This document shows, in pieces, positions 1 through 9,758 of a stretch of DNA of 64,000 nt. The notes below the pieces were generated by a model that did no database searches, was not told where the DNA came from, and saw only the letters and a program-made list of their open reading frames with translations. Positions within the stretch are counted from its first letter, which is position 1. Every line of letters begins with the position of its first letter. This DNA comes from Petrolisthes cinctipes (taxonomy: Eukaryota > Arthropoda > Malacostraca > Decapoda > Porcellanidae). The translations under genes and the position numbers were made by a program. The DNA is taken from assembly GCA_033782935.1 (NCBI GenBank), contig JAWQEG010001220.1, positions 3,038,001-3,102,000 on the forward strand, given 5' to 3'.

Positions 1-672
1 TGGGGTCCCAGAAGCAATCTGTACAGTGCTAGAATATTTTCAAAATATAGGCTAAAAACATGCTAAAAATCGATCTTTTAGGTGCCAAAAAGTCGATATC
101 TCAAATTCAGTCCCAAAACACCCGAAAATTCGATATTTAGGGGTCCCAGAAGGTATCTGTACATGCCTACTCCGTGTTAGAGTATTTTCAAAATACATGC
201 TCAAAACATACTGAAAATCGATCTTTTAGGTGCACAAAAGTCGATATGTGCATGCATCTTCTGTACCCGTTTATATCTCAAATTCTGGCCCTAAACACCC
301 GAAAATTCGATATTTTGGGGTCCCAGAAGCGATCTGTACATGCCTACTCCGTGTTAGAGTATTTTCAAAATTCAGGCCCAAAACATGCTGAAAATCGATA
401 TTTTTGGTGCCCAAAGTCAATATGTGCATGTATCTTCTGTACCCGTTTATATCTCAAATTCAGGCTCAAAACACCCGAAAATTCAATATTTTGGGGTCCC
501 AGAAGCAATCTGTACAGTGCTAGAATATTTTCAAAATATAGGCTAAAAACATGCTAAAAATCGATCTTTTAGGTGCCAAAAAGTCGATATCTCAAATTCA
601 GTCCCAAAACACCCGAAAATTCGATATTTAGGGGTCCCAGAAGCGATCTGTACATGCCTACTCCGTGTTAGA

Positions 673-687
673 GTATTTTCAAAATAC
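673..687. other. 15 bp dyad, exemplar in A1
   Basis: GTATTTTCAAAATAC is a perfect 7 bp inverted repeat around a central C, starting 8 bases into the monomer. Class C has ATATTTTCAAAATAT at the same place (for example 1517-1531), also perfect. B2 has one mismatch (AAAATTC). A few subfamilies break it (CATAATAC around 41-46 kb; GTGTTTTCAAATTAC around 33-40 kb). It could nucleate a cruciform or be a protein-binding dyad; no factor is recognised. Confidence 0.75.
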
Positions 688-693
688 ATGCTC

Positions 694-730
694 AAAACAT
701 ACTGAAAATCGATCTTTTAGGTGCACAAAA
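694..730. other. Phased A/T tracts, exemplar in A1
   Basis: Four-base A or T runs have centres near 695.5, 706.5, 716.5 and 728.5, that is spacings of 11, 10 and 12 bases. Tracts near the helical repeat are expected to bend DNA and influence nucleosome rotation. The same arrangement holds in most A and B monomers. Confidence 0.5.
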
Positions 731-841
731 GTCGATATGTGCATGCATCTTCAGTACCCGTTTATATCTCAAATTCAGGCTCAAAACACCCGAAAATTCA
801 ATATTTTGGAGTCCCAGAAGCAATCTGTACATGCCTACTCA

Positions 842-1017
842 GTGTTAGAGTATTTTCAAAATACAGGCCCAAAACATGCTGAAAATCGATATTTTACATG
901 CCAAAAGTCAATATGTGCATGTATCTTCTGTACCCGTTTATATCTCAAATTCAGGCTCAAAACACCCGAAAATTCAATATTTTGGGGTCCCAGAAGCAAT
1001 CTGTACATGCCTACACA
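842..1017 (+). repeat. Exemplar monomer B1 (176 bp)
   Basis: Class B starts GTGTTAG like A but is one base shorter, because the A run in CCCAAAGTC has three As where A has four. B1 has TACAGGCCC and normally TTTTAGATGCCC; this copy reads TTTTACATGCC. Its three core CpG sites have become CpA (GTCAATATG, TTCAATATT, AGCAATCTG). It is followed by C2 through a full-length junction reading TACATGCCTACACA. Confidence 0.92.
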
Positions 1018-1165
1018 GTGCTAGAATATTTTCAAAATATAGGCTAAACACATGCTAAAAATCGACATTTTAGGTGCCAAAAAATCGATATCTCAAATTC
1101 AGTCCCAAAACACCCGAAAATTCGATATTTAGAGGTCCCAGAAGGTATCTGTACATGCCTACTCC
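1018..1165 (+). repeat. Exemplar monomer C2 (148 bp)
   Basis: Class C starts GTGCTAG, has the dyad ATATTTTCAAAATAT, and is 29 bp shorter than A: the sequence passes directly from TCGATAT to CTCAAATTC. Subtype C2 is marked by CGACATTTTAGG, AAAAAATCGATATC, TTTAGAGGTCCC and GAAGGTATCTG, and is usually followed by A2. At 148 bp it is almost exactly one nucleosome core length. Confidence 0.92.
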
Positions 1166-1342
1166 GTGTTAGAGTATTTTCAAAATACAGGCCAAAAACA
1201 TACTGAAAATCGATCTTTTAGGTGCCCAAAAGTCGATATGTGCATGCATCTTCTGTACCCGTTTATATCTCAAATTCTGGCCCTAAACACCCGAAAATTA
1301 GATATTTTGGGGTCCCAGAAGCGATCTGTACATGCCTACTCC
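1166..1342 (+). repeat. Exemplar monomer A2 (177 bp)
   Basis: A2 has CAGGCCAAAAACATACTG after the dyad, GTGCCCAAAAGTCG, CTTCTGTACCC and TTCTGGCCCTAAACACC. It keeps the CpG forms (ATTCGATATTTTGG and AGCGATCTG) that B has lost; this particular copy has ATTAGATATT at the first of them. It normally precedes B2. Confidence 0.92.
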
Positions 1343-1508
1343 GTGTTAGAGTATTTTCAAAATTCAGGCCCAAAACATGCTGAAAATCGATATTTTTGGT
1401 GCCCAACGTCAATATGTGCATGTATCTTCTGTACCCGTTTATATCTCAAATTCAGGCTCAAAACACCCGAAAATTCAATATTTTGGGGTCCCAGAAGCAA
1501 TCTGTACA
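1343..1508 (+). repeat. Exemplar monomer B2 with short junction (166 bp)
   Basis: B2 has AAATTCAGGCCC and TTTTTGGTGCCC. This copy ends CTGTACA and passes straight into GTGCTAG, lacking the 10 bp TGCCTACTCA present in full-length copies such as 11940-12115. The short junction turns the 501 bp trimer into 491 bp and occurs many times through the window, mostly at the B2-to-C step. Confidence 0.92.
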
Positions 1509-1656
1509 GTGCTAGAATATTTTCAAAATATAGGCTAAAAACATGCTAAAAATCGATCTTTTAGGTGCCAAAAAGTCGATATCTCAAATTCAGTCCCAAA
1601 ACACCCGAAAATTCGATATTTAGGGGTCCCAGAAGCGATCTGTATATGCCTACTCC
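1509..1656 (+). repeat. Exemplar monomer C1 (148 bp)
   Basis: C1 is marked by CGATCTTTTAGG, AAAAAGTCGATATC, TTTAGGGGTCCC and GAAGCGATCTG, and is usually followed by A1. It shares the 29 bp deletion with C2, so the deletion predates the split of the two C subtypes. Confidence 0.92.
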
Positions 1657-3597
1657 GTGTTAGAGTATTTTCAAAATACATGCTCAAAACATATTGAAAA
1701 TCGATCTTTTAGGTGCACAAAAGTCGATATGTGCATGCATCTTCAGTACCCGTTTATATCTCAAATTCAGGCTCAAAACACCCGAAAATTCAATATTTTG
1801 GGGTCCCAGAAGCAATCTGTACATGCCTACTCAGTGCTAGAATATTTTCAAAATATAGGCTAAAAACATGCTAAAAATCGACATTTTAGGTGCCAAAAAA
1901 TCGATATCTCAAATTCAGTCCCAAAACACCCGAAAATTCGATATTTAGAGGTCCCAGAAGGTATCTGTACATGCCTACTCCGTGTTAGAGTATTTTCAAA
2001 ATACAGGCCAAAAACATACTGAAAATTGATCTTTTAGGTGCCCAAAAGTCGATATGTGCATGCATCTTCTGTACCCGTTTATATCTCAAGTTCTGGCCCT
2101 AAACACCCGAAAATTCGATATTTTGGGGTTCCAGAAGCTATCTGTACATGCCTACTCCGTGTTAGAGTATTTTCAAAATTCAGGCCCAAAACATGCTGAA
2201 AATCGATATTTTAGATGCCCAAAGTCAATATGTGCATATATCTTCTGTACCCGTTTATATCTCAAATTCAGGCTCAAAACACCCGAAAATTCAATATTTT
2301 GGGGTCCCAGAAGCAATCTGTACATGCCTACTCAGTGCTAGAATATTTTCAAAATATAGGTTAAAAACATGCTAAAAATCGATCTTTTAGGTGCCAAAAA
2401 GTCGATATCTCAAATTCAGTCACAAAACACCCGAAAATTCGATATTTAGGGGTCCCAGAAGGTATCTGTACATGCCTACTCCGTGTTAGAGTATTTTCAA
2501 AATACATGCTCAAAACATACTGAAAATCGATCTTTTAGGTGCACAAAAGTCGATATGTGCATACATCTTCTGTATCCGTTTATATCTCAAATTCTGGCCC
2601 TAAACACCCGAAAATTCGATATTTTGGGGTCCCAGAAGCGATCTGTACATGCCTACTCCGTGTTAGAGTATTTTCAAAATTCAGGCCCAAAACATGCTGA
2701 AAATCGATATTTTTGGTGCCCAAAGTCAATATGTGCATGTATCTTCTGTACCCGTTTATATCTCAAATTCAGGCTCAAAACACCCGAAAATTCAATATTT
2801 TGGGGTCCCAGAAGCAATCTGTACAGTGCTAGAATATTTTCAAAATATAGGCTAAAAACATGCTAAAAATCGATCTTTTAGGTGCCAAAAAGTCGATATC
2901 TCAAATTCAGTCCCAAAACACCCGAAAATTCGATATTTAGGGGTCCCAGAAGCGATCTGTACATGCCTACTCCGTGTTAGAGTATTTTCAAAATACATGC
3001 TCAAAACATACTGAAAATCGATCTTTTAGGTGCACAAAAGTCGATATGTGCATGCATCTTCAGTACCCGTTTATATCTCAAATTCAGGCTCAAAACACCC
3101 GAAAATTCAATATTTTGGAGTCCCAGAAGCAATCTGTACATGCCTACTCAGTGTTAGAGTATTTTCAAAATACAGGCCCAAAACATGCTGAAAATCGATA
3201 TTTTACATGCCCAAAGTCAATATGTGCATGTATCTTCTGTACCCGTTTATATTTCAAATTCAGGCTCAAAACACCCGAAAATTCAATATTTTGGGGTCCT
3301 AGAAGCAATCTGTACATGCCTACACAGTGCTAGAATATTTTCAAAATATAGGCTAAACACATGCTAAAAATCGACATTTTAGGTGCCAAAAAATCGATAT
3401 CTCAAATTCAGTCCCAAAACACCCGAAAATTCGATATTTAGAGGTCCCAGAAGGTATCTGTACATGCCTACTCCGTGTTAGAGTATTTTCAAAATACAGG
3501 CCAAAAACATACTGAAAATCGATCTTTTAGGTGCCCAAAAGTCGATATGTGCATGCATCTTCTGTACCCGTTTATATCTCAAATTCTGGCCCTAAAC

Positions 3598-3622
3598 ACC
3601 CGAAAATTCGATATTTTGGGGT
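3598..3622. other. Imperfect hairpin and CENP-B-box-like site, exemplar in A2
   Basis: ACCCGAAAA and TTTTGGGGT pair at eight of nine positions around the loop TTCGATA. The last 17 bases (3606-3622) match seven of the nine fixed positions of the mammalian CENP-B box core (nTTCGnnnnAnnCGGGn): TTCG and three of the final Gs fit, the central A is T and the C is G. B monomers lose another position (TTCA). The resemblance may be chance. Confidence 0.4.
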
Positions 3623-3899
3623 CCCAGAAGCGATCTGTACATGCCTACTCCGTGTTAGAGTATTTTCAAAATTCAGGCCCAAAACATGCTGAAAATCGAT
3701 ATTTTTGGTGCCCAACGTCAATATGTGCATGTATCTTCTGTACCCGTTTATATCTCAAATTCAGGCTCAAAACACCCGAAAATTCAATATTTTGGGGTAC
3801 CAGAAGCAATCTGTACAGTGCTAGAATATTTTCAAAATATAGGCTAAAAACATGCTAAAAATCGATCTTTTAGGTGCCAAAAAGTCAATATCTCAAATT

Positions 3900-6800
3900 C
3901 AGTCCCAAAACACCCGAAAATTCGATATTTAGGGGTCCGAGAAGCGATCTGTATATGCCTACTCCGTGTTAGAGTATTTTCAAAATACATGCTCAAAACA
4001 TATTGAAAATCGATCTTTTAGGTGCACAAAAGTCGATATGTGCATGCATCTTCAGTACCCGTTTATATCTCAAATTCAGGCTCAAAACACCCGAAAATTC
4101 AATATTTTGGGGTCCCAGAAGCAATCTGTACATGCCTACTCAGTGCTAGAATATTTTCAAAATATAGGCTAAAAACATGCTAAAAATCGACATTTTAGGT
4201 GCCAAAAAATCGATATCTCAAATTCAGTCCCAAAACACCCGAAAATTCGATATTTAGAGGTCCCAGAAGGTATCTGTACATGCCTACTCCGTGTTAGAGT
4301 ATTTTCAAAATACAGGCCAAAAACATACTGAAAATTGATCTTTTAGGTGCCCAAAAGTCGATATGTGCATGCATCTTCTGTACCCGTTTATATCTCAAAT
4401 TCTGGCCCTAAACACCCGAAAATTCGATATTTTGGGGTTCCAGAAGCTATCTGTACATGCTTACTCCGTGTTAGAGTATTTTCAAAATTCAGGCCCAAAA
4501 CATGCTGAAAATCGATATTTTAGATGCCCAAAGTCAATATGTGCATGTATCTTCTGTACCCGTTTATATCTCAAATTCAGGCTCAAAACACCCGAAAATT
4601 CAATATTTTGGGGTCCCAGAAGCAATCTGTACAGTGCTAGAATATTTTCAAAATATAGGCTAAAAACATGCTAAAAATCGATCTTTTAGGTGCCAAAAAG
4701 TCGATATCTCAAATTCAGTCCCAAAACACCCGAAAATTCGATATTTAGGGGTCCCAGAAGCGATCTGTACATGCCTACTCCGTGTTAGAGTATTTTCAAA
4801 ATACATGCTCAAAACAAACTGAAAATCGATCTTTTAGGTGCACAAAAGTCGATATGTGCATGCATCTTCAGTACCCGTTTATATCTCAAATTCAGGCTCA
4901 AAACACCCGAAAATTCAATATTTTGGGGTCCCAGAAGCAATCTGTACATGCCTACTCAGTGTTAGAGTATTTTCTAAATACAGACCCAAAACATGCTGAA
5001 AATCGATATTTTAGATGCCCAAAGTCAATATGTGCATGTATCTTCTGTACCCGTTTATATCTCAAATTCAGGCTCAAAACACCCGAAAATTCAATATTTT
5101 GGGGTCCCAGAAGCAATCTGTACATGCATCTTCTGTACCCGTTTATATCTCAAATTCTGGTCCTAAACACCCGAAAATTCGATATTTTGGGGTCCCAGAA
5201 GCGATCTGTACATGCCTACTCCGTGTTAGAGTATTTTCAAAATTCAGGCCCAAAACATGCTGAAAATCGATATTTTTGGTGCCCAAAGTCAATATGTGCA
5301 TGTATCTTCTGTACCCGTTTATATCTCAAATTCAGGCTCAAAAAACCCCAAAATTCAATATTTTGGGGTCCCAGAAGCAATCTGTACAGTGCTAGAATAT
5401 TTTCAAAATATAGGCTAAAAACATGCTAAAAATCGATCTTTTAGGTGCCAAAAAATCGATATCTCAAATTCAGTCCCAAAACACCCGAAAATTCGATATT
5501 TAGAGGTCCCAAAAGGTATCTGTACATGCTTACTCCGTCTTAGAGTATTTTCAAAATACAGGCCAAAAACATACTGAAAATCGATCTTTTAGGTGCCCAA
5601 AAGTCGATATGTGCATGCATCTTCTGTACCCGTTTATATCTTAAATTCTGGCCCTAAACACCCGAAAATTCGATATTTTGGGGTCCCAGAAGCGATCTGT
5701 ACATGCCTACTCCGTGTTAGAGTATTTTCAAAATTCAGGCCCAAAACATGCTGAAAATCGATATTTTTGGTGCCCCAAGTCAATATGTGCATATATCTTC
5801 TGTACCCGTTTATATCTCAAATTCAGGCTCAAAACACCCGAAAATTCAATATTTTGGGGTCCCAGAAGCAATCTGTACATGCCTACTCAGTGCTAGAATA
5901 TTTTCAAAATATAGGCTAAAAACATGCTAAAAATCGATCTTTTAGGTGCCAAAAAGTCGATATCTCAAATTCAGTCCCAAAACACCCGAAAATTCGATAT
6001 TTAGGGGTCCCAGAAGCGATCTGTACATGCCTACTCCGTGTTAGAGTATTTTCAAAATACATGCTCAAAACATACTGAAAATCGATCTTTTAGGTGCACA
6101 AAAGTCGATATGTGCATGCATCTTCAGTACCCGTTTATATCTCAAATTCAGGCTCAAAACACCCGAAAATTCGATATTTTGGGGTCCCAGAAACAATCTG
6201 TACATGCCTACTCAGTGTTAGAGTATTTTCAAAATTCAGGCCCAAAACATGCTGAAAATCGATATTTTTGGTGCCCAAAGTCAATATGTGCATGTATCTT
6301 CTGTACCCGTTTATATCTCAAATTCAGGCTCAAAACACCCGAAAATTCAATATTTTGGGGTCCCAGAAGCAATCTGTACAGTGCTAGAATATTTTCAAAA
6401 TATAGGCTAAAAACATGCTAAAAATCGATCTTTTAGGTGCCAAAAAATCGATATCTCAAATTCAGTCCCAAAACACCCGAAAATTCGATATTTAGAGGTC
6501 CCAGAAGGTATCTGTACATGCTTACTCCGTGTTAGAGTATTTTCAAAATACATGCTCAAAACATATTGAAAATCGATCTTTTAGGTGCACAAAAGTCGAT
6601 ATGTGCATGCATCTTCAGTACCCGTTTATATCTCAAATTCAGGCTCAAAACACCCGAAAATTCAATATTTTGGGGTCCCAGAAGCAATCTGTACATGCCT
6701 ACTCAGTGCTAGAATATTTTCAAAATATAGGCTAAAAACATGCTAAAAATCGACATTTTAGGTGCCAAAAAATCGATATCTCAAATTCAGTCCCAAAACA

Positions 6801-9091
6801 CCCGAAAATTCGATATTTAGAGGTCCCAGAAGGTATCTGTACATGCCTACTCCGTGTTAGAGTATTTTCAAAATACAGGCCAAAAACATACTGAAAATTG
6901 ATCTTTTAGGTGCCCAAAAGTCGATATGTGCATGCATCTTCTGTACCCGTTTATATCTCAAATTCTGGCCCTAAACACCCGAAAATTCGATATTTTGGGG
7001 TTCCAGAAGCTATCTGTACATGCCTACTCCGTGTTAGAGTATTTTCAAAATTCAGGCCCAAAACATGCTGAAAATCGATATTTTAGATGCCCAAAGTCAA
7101 TATGTGCATGTATCTTCTGTACCCGTTTATATCTCAAATTCAGGCTCAAAACACCCGAAAATTCAATATTTTGGGGTCCCAGAAGCAATCTGTACAGTGC
7201 TAGAATATTTTCAAAATATAGGCTAAAAACATGCTAAAAATCGATCTTTTAGGTGCCAAAAAGTCGATATCTCAAATTCAGTCCCAAAACACCCGAAAAT
7301 TCGATATTTAGGGGTCCCAGAAGCGATCTGTACATGCCTACTCCGTGTTAGAGTATTTTCAAAATACATGCTCTAAACAAACTGAAAATCGATCTTTTAG
7401 GTGCACAAAAGTCGATATGTGCATGCATCTTCAGTACCCGTTTATATCTCAAATTCAGGCTCAAAACACCCGAAAATTCAATATTTTGGGGTCCCAGAAG
7501 CAATCTGTACATGCCTACTCAGTGTTAGAGTATTTTCTAAATACAGACCCAAAACATGCTGAAAATCGATATTTTAGATGCCCAAAGTCAATATGTGCAT
7601 GTATCTTCTGTACCCGTTTATATCTCAAATTCAGGCTCAAAACACCCGAAAATTCAATATTTTGGGGTCCCAGAAGCAATCTGTACATGCATCTTCTGTA
7701 CCCGTTTATATCTCAAATTCTGGTCCTAAACACCCGAAAATTCGATATTTTGGGGTCCCAGAAGCGATCTGTACATGCCTACTCCGTGTTAGAGTATTTT
7801 CAAAATTCAGGCCCAAAACATGCTGAAAATCGATATTTTTGGTGCCCAAAGTCAATATGTGCATGTATCTTCTGTACCCGTTTATATCTCAAATTCAGGC
7901 TCAAAAAACCCCAAAATTCAATATTTTGGGGTCCCAGAAGCAATCTGTACAGTGCTAGAATATTTTCAAAATATAGGCTAAAAACATGCTAAAAATCGAT
8001 CTTTTAGGTGCCAAAAAATCGATATCTCAAATTCAGTCCCAAAACACCCGAAAATTCGATATTTAGAGGTCCCAAAAGGTATCTGTACATGCTTACTCCG
8101 TCTTAGAGTATTTTCAAAATACAGGCCAAAAACATACTGAAAATCGATCTTTTAGGTGCCCAAAAGTCGATATGTGCATGCATCTTCTGTACCCGTTTAT
8201 ATCTTAAATTCTGGCCCTAAACACCCGAAAATTCGATATTTTGGGGTCCCAGAAGCGATCTGTACATGCCTACTCCGTGTTAGAGTATTTTCAAAATTCA
8301 GGCCCCAAACATGCTGAAAATCGATATTTTTGGTGCCCCAAGTCAATATGTGCATATATCTTCTGTACCCGTTTATATCTCAAATTCAGGCTCAAAACAC
8401 CCGAAAATTCAATATTTTGGGGTCCCAGAAGCAATCTGTACATGCCTACTCAGTGCTAGAATATTTTCAAAATATAGGCTAAAAACATGCTAAAAATCGA
8501 TCTTTTAGGTGCCAAAAAGTCGATATCTCAAATTCAGTCCCAAAACACCCGAAAATTCGATATTTAGGGGTCCCAGAAGCGATCTGTACATGCCTACTCC
8601 GTGTTAGAGTATTTTCAAAATACATGCTCAAAACATACTGAAAATCGATCTTTTAGGTGCACAAAAGTCGATATGTGCATGCATCTTCAGTACCCGTTTA
8701 TATCTCAAATTCAGGCTCAAAACACCCGAAAATTCAATATTTTGGGGTCCCAGAAACAATCTGTACATGCCTACTCAGTGTTAGAGTATTTTCAAAATTC
8801 AGGCCCAAAACATGCTGAAAATCGATATTTTTGGTGCCCAAAGTCAATATGTGCATGTATCTTCTGTACCCGTTTATATCTCAAATTCAGGCTCAAAACA
8901 CCCGAAAATTCAATATTTTGGGGTCCCAGAAGCAATCTGTACAGTGCTAGAATATTTTCAAAATATAGGCTAAAAACATGCTAAAAATCGATCTTTTAGG
9001 TGCCAAAAAATCGATATCTCAAATTCAGTCCCAAAACACCCGAAAATTCGATATTTAGAGGTCCCAGAAGGTATCTGTACATGCTTACTCC
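3900..9091 (+). repeat. Tandem duplication, period 2563 bp
   Basis: Sequence from about 3900 to 6528 recurs at about 6463-9091. The unit starts of the first copy are 3966, 4291, 4782, 4959, 5223, 5389, 5537 and 6038, and each has a counterpart 2563 bases later. The unit contains 15 monomers, one of them fused (264 bp). Shared rare markers are the fused monomer, GTCCTAAACACC, AAAAAACCCC, CCGTCTTAGAG (5535 and 8098) and a double CCCC in GTGCCCCAAG (5770 and 8333). It overlaps the end of the preceding 2309 bp duplication, so the two events were sequential. Confidence 0.87.
4959..5222 (+). repeat. Fused B1/A2 monomer (264 bp)
   Basis: The monomer begins as B1, runs to CTGTACATGC at 5127, then continues as ATCTTCTGTACCC of an A2 monomer. 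The lengths fit exactly: 169 bases of B1 plus the last 95 of A2 gives 264. Both parents share CATGC at the join, so a 5 bp microhomology is the likely breakpoint. The event removed the end of B1, a whole C and the first 82 bases of A2 (237 bp). The copy at 7522-7785 is its duplicate. It also opens the longest reading frames of the window, an incidental effect. Confidence 0.88.
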
Positions 9092-9758
9092 GTGTTAGAG
9101 TATTTTCAAAATTCTTGCTCAAAACATACTGAAAATCGATCTTTTAGGTGCACAAAAGTCGATATGTTAATGCATCTTCAGTACCCGTTTATATCTCAAA
9201 TTCAGGCTCAAAACACCCGAAAATTCAATATTTTGGGGTCCCAGAAGCAATCTGTACATGCCTACTCAGTGTTAGAGTATTTTCAAAATACAGGCCCAAA
9301 ACATGCTGAAAATCGATATTTTAGATGCCCAAAGTCAATATGTGCATGTATCTTCTGTACCCGTTTATATCTCAAATTCAGGCTCAAAACACCCGAAAAT
9401 TCAATATTTTGGGGTCCCAGAAGCAATCTGTACATGCCTACTCCGTGTTAGAGTATTTTCAAAATTCAGGCCCAAAACATGCTGAAAATCGATATTTTTG
9501 GTGCCCAAAGTCAATATGTGCATGTATCTTCTGTACCCGTTTATATCTCAAATTCAGGCTCAAAACACCCGAAAATTCAATATTTTGGGGTCCAAGAAGC
9601 AATCTGTACAGTGCTAGAATATTTTCAAAATATAGGCTAAAAACATGCTAAAAATCGATCTTTTAGGTGCCAAAAAGTCGATATCTCAAATTCAGTCCCA
9701 AAACACCCGAAAATTCGATATTTAGGGGTCCCAGAAGCGATCTGTACATGCCTACTCC
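9092..9758 (+). repeat. A-B-B-C block (667 bp)
   Basis: Monomer starts are 9092 (A1), 9269 (B1), 9445 (B2) and 9611 (C1). An extra B replaces the usual single one. The B1-to-B2 step uses a TACTCC junction. This is the expected product of an out-of-phase exchange between B monomers. The A1 carries a private GATATGTTAATGCATC variant. Confidence 0.85.

Larger units (their letters stand above)
665..841 (+). repeat. Exemplar monomer A1 (177 bp)
   Basis: Class A monomers are 177 bp and retain the segment TGTGCATGCATCTTC that class C lacks. Subtype A1 has CATGCTCAAAACATACTG after the dyad, GTGCACAAAAGTCG, and CTTCAGTACCC. Its second half (TTCAGGCTC, then ATTCAATATT and AGCAATCTG) matches class B rather than A2, so A1 looks like an A/B recombinant. 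It usually precedes B1. In this copy the sequence reads TTTTGGAGTCCC where TTTTGGGGTCCC is common. Confidence 0.93.
37..4628 (+). repeat. Tandem duplication, period 2309 bp
   Basis: The segment from 37 to about 2320 is repeated about 2309 bases downstream. The unit has 14 monomers in blocks of 491, 501, 491, 325 and 501 bp (A starts at 174, 665, 1166, 1657, 1982, then 2483, 2974, 3475, 3966, 4291). Private variants are shared, for example TTTTACATGCC at 893 and 3202, CCCAACGTCAATATG at 1402 and 3711, and AAATTGATCTT near 2025 and 4334. The copies differ by scattered substitutions and by the state of the 10 bp junction at both ends. Confidence 0.88.

Noticed and set aside
740..747. TGCATGCA palindrome as a regulatory site
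   Set aside because: It is an 8 bp palindrome in A monomers that becomes TGCATGTA in B. With no gene nearby there is nothing to support regulation.
760..772. TTTATATCTC as a TATA box
   Set aside because: It occurs in nearly every A and B monomer without any downstream gene. It is better explained as AT-rich satellite sequence and as one edge of the 29 bp deletion in C.
775..800. Telomere-like or G-quadruplex-forming sequence
   Set aside because: The only G runs are single GGGG or GGG blocks per monomer, too far apart for an intramolecular quadruplex, and no telomeric hexamer repeat was seen.
4782..5429. Reading frame of 215 codons (copy at 7345-7992), and dozens of others of 60-165 codons
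   Set aside because: All begin at repeat landmarks (mostly GTG of GTGTTAG) and their translations simply follow the monomer. They stay open because 177 and 501 are multiples of three, and they end in class C or at length-changing junctions. No domain, signal peptide or codon pattern is seen, and the longest one results from the fused monomer.
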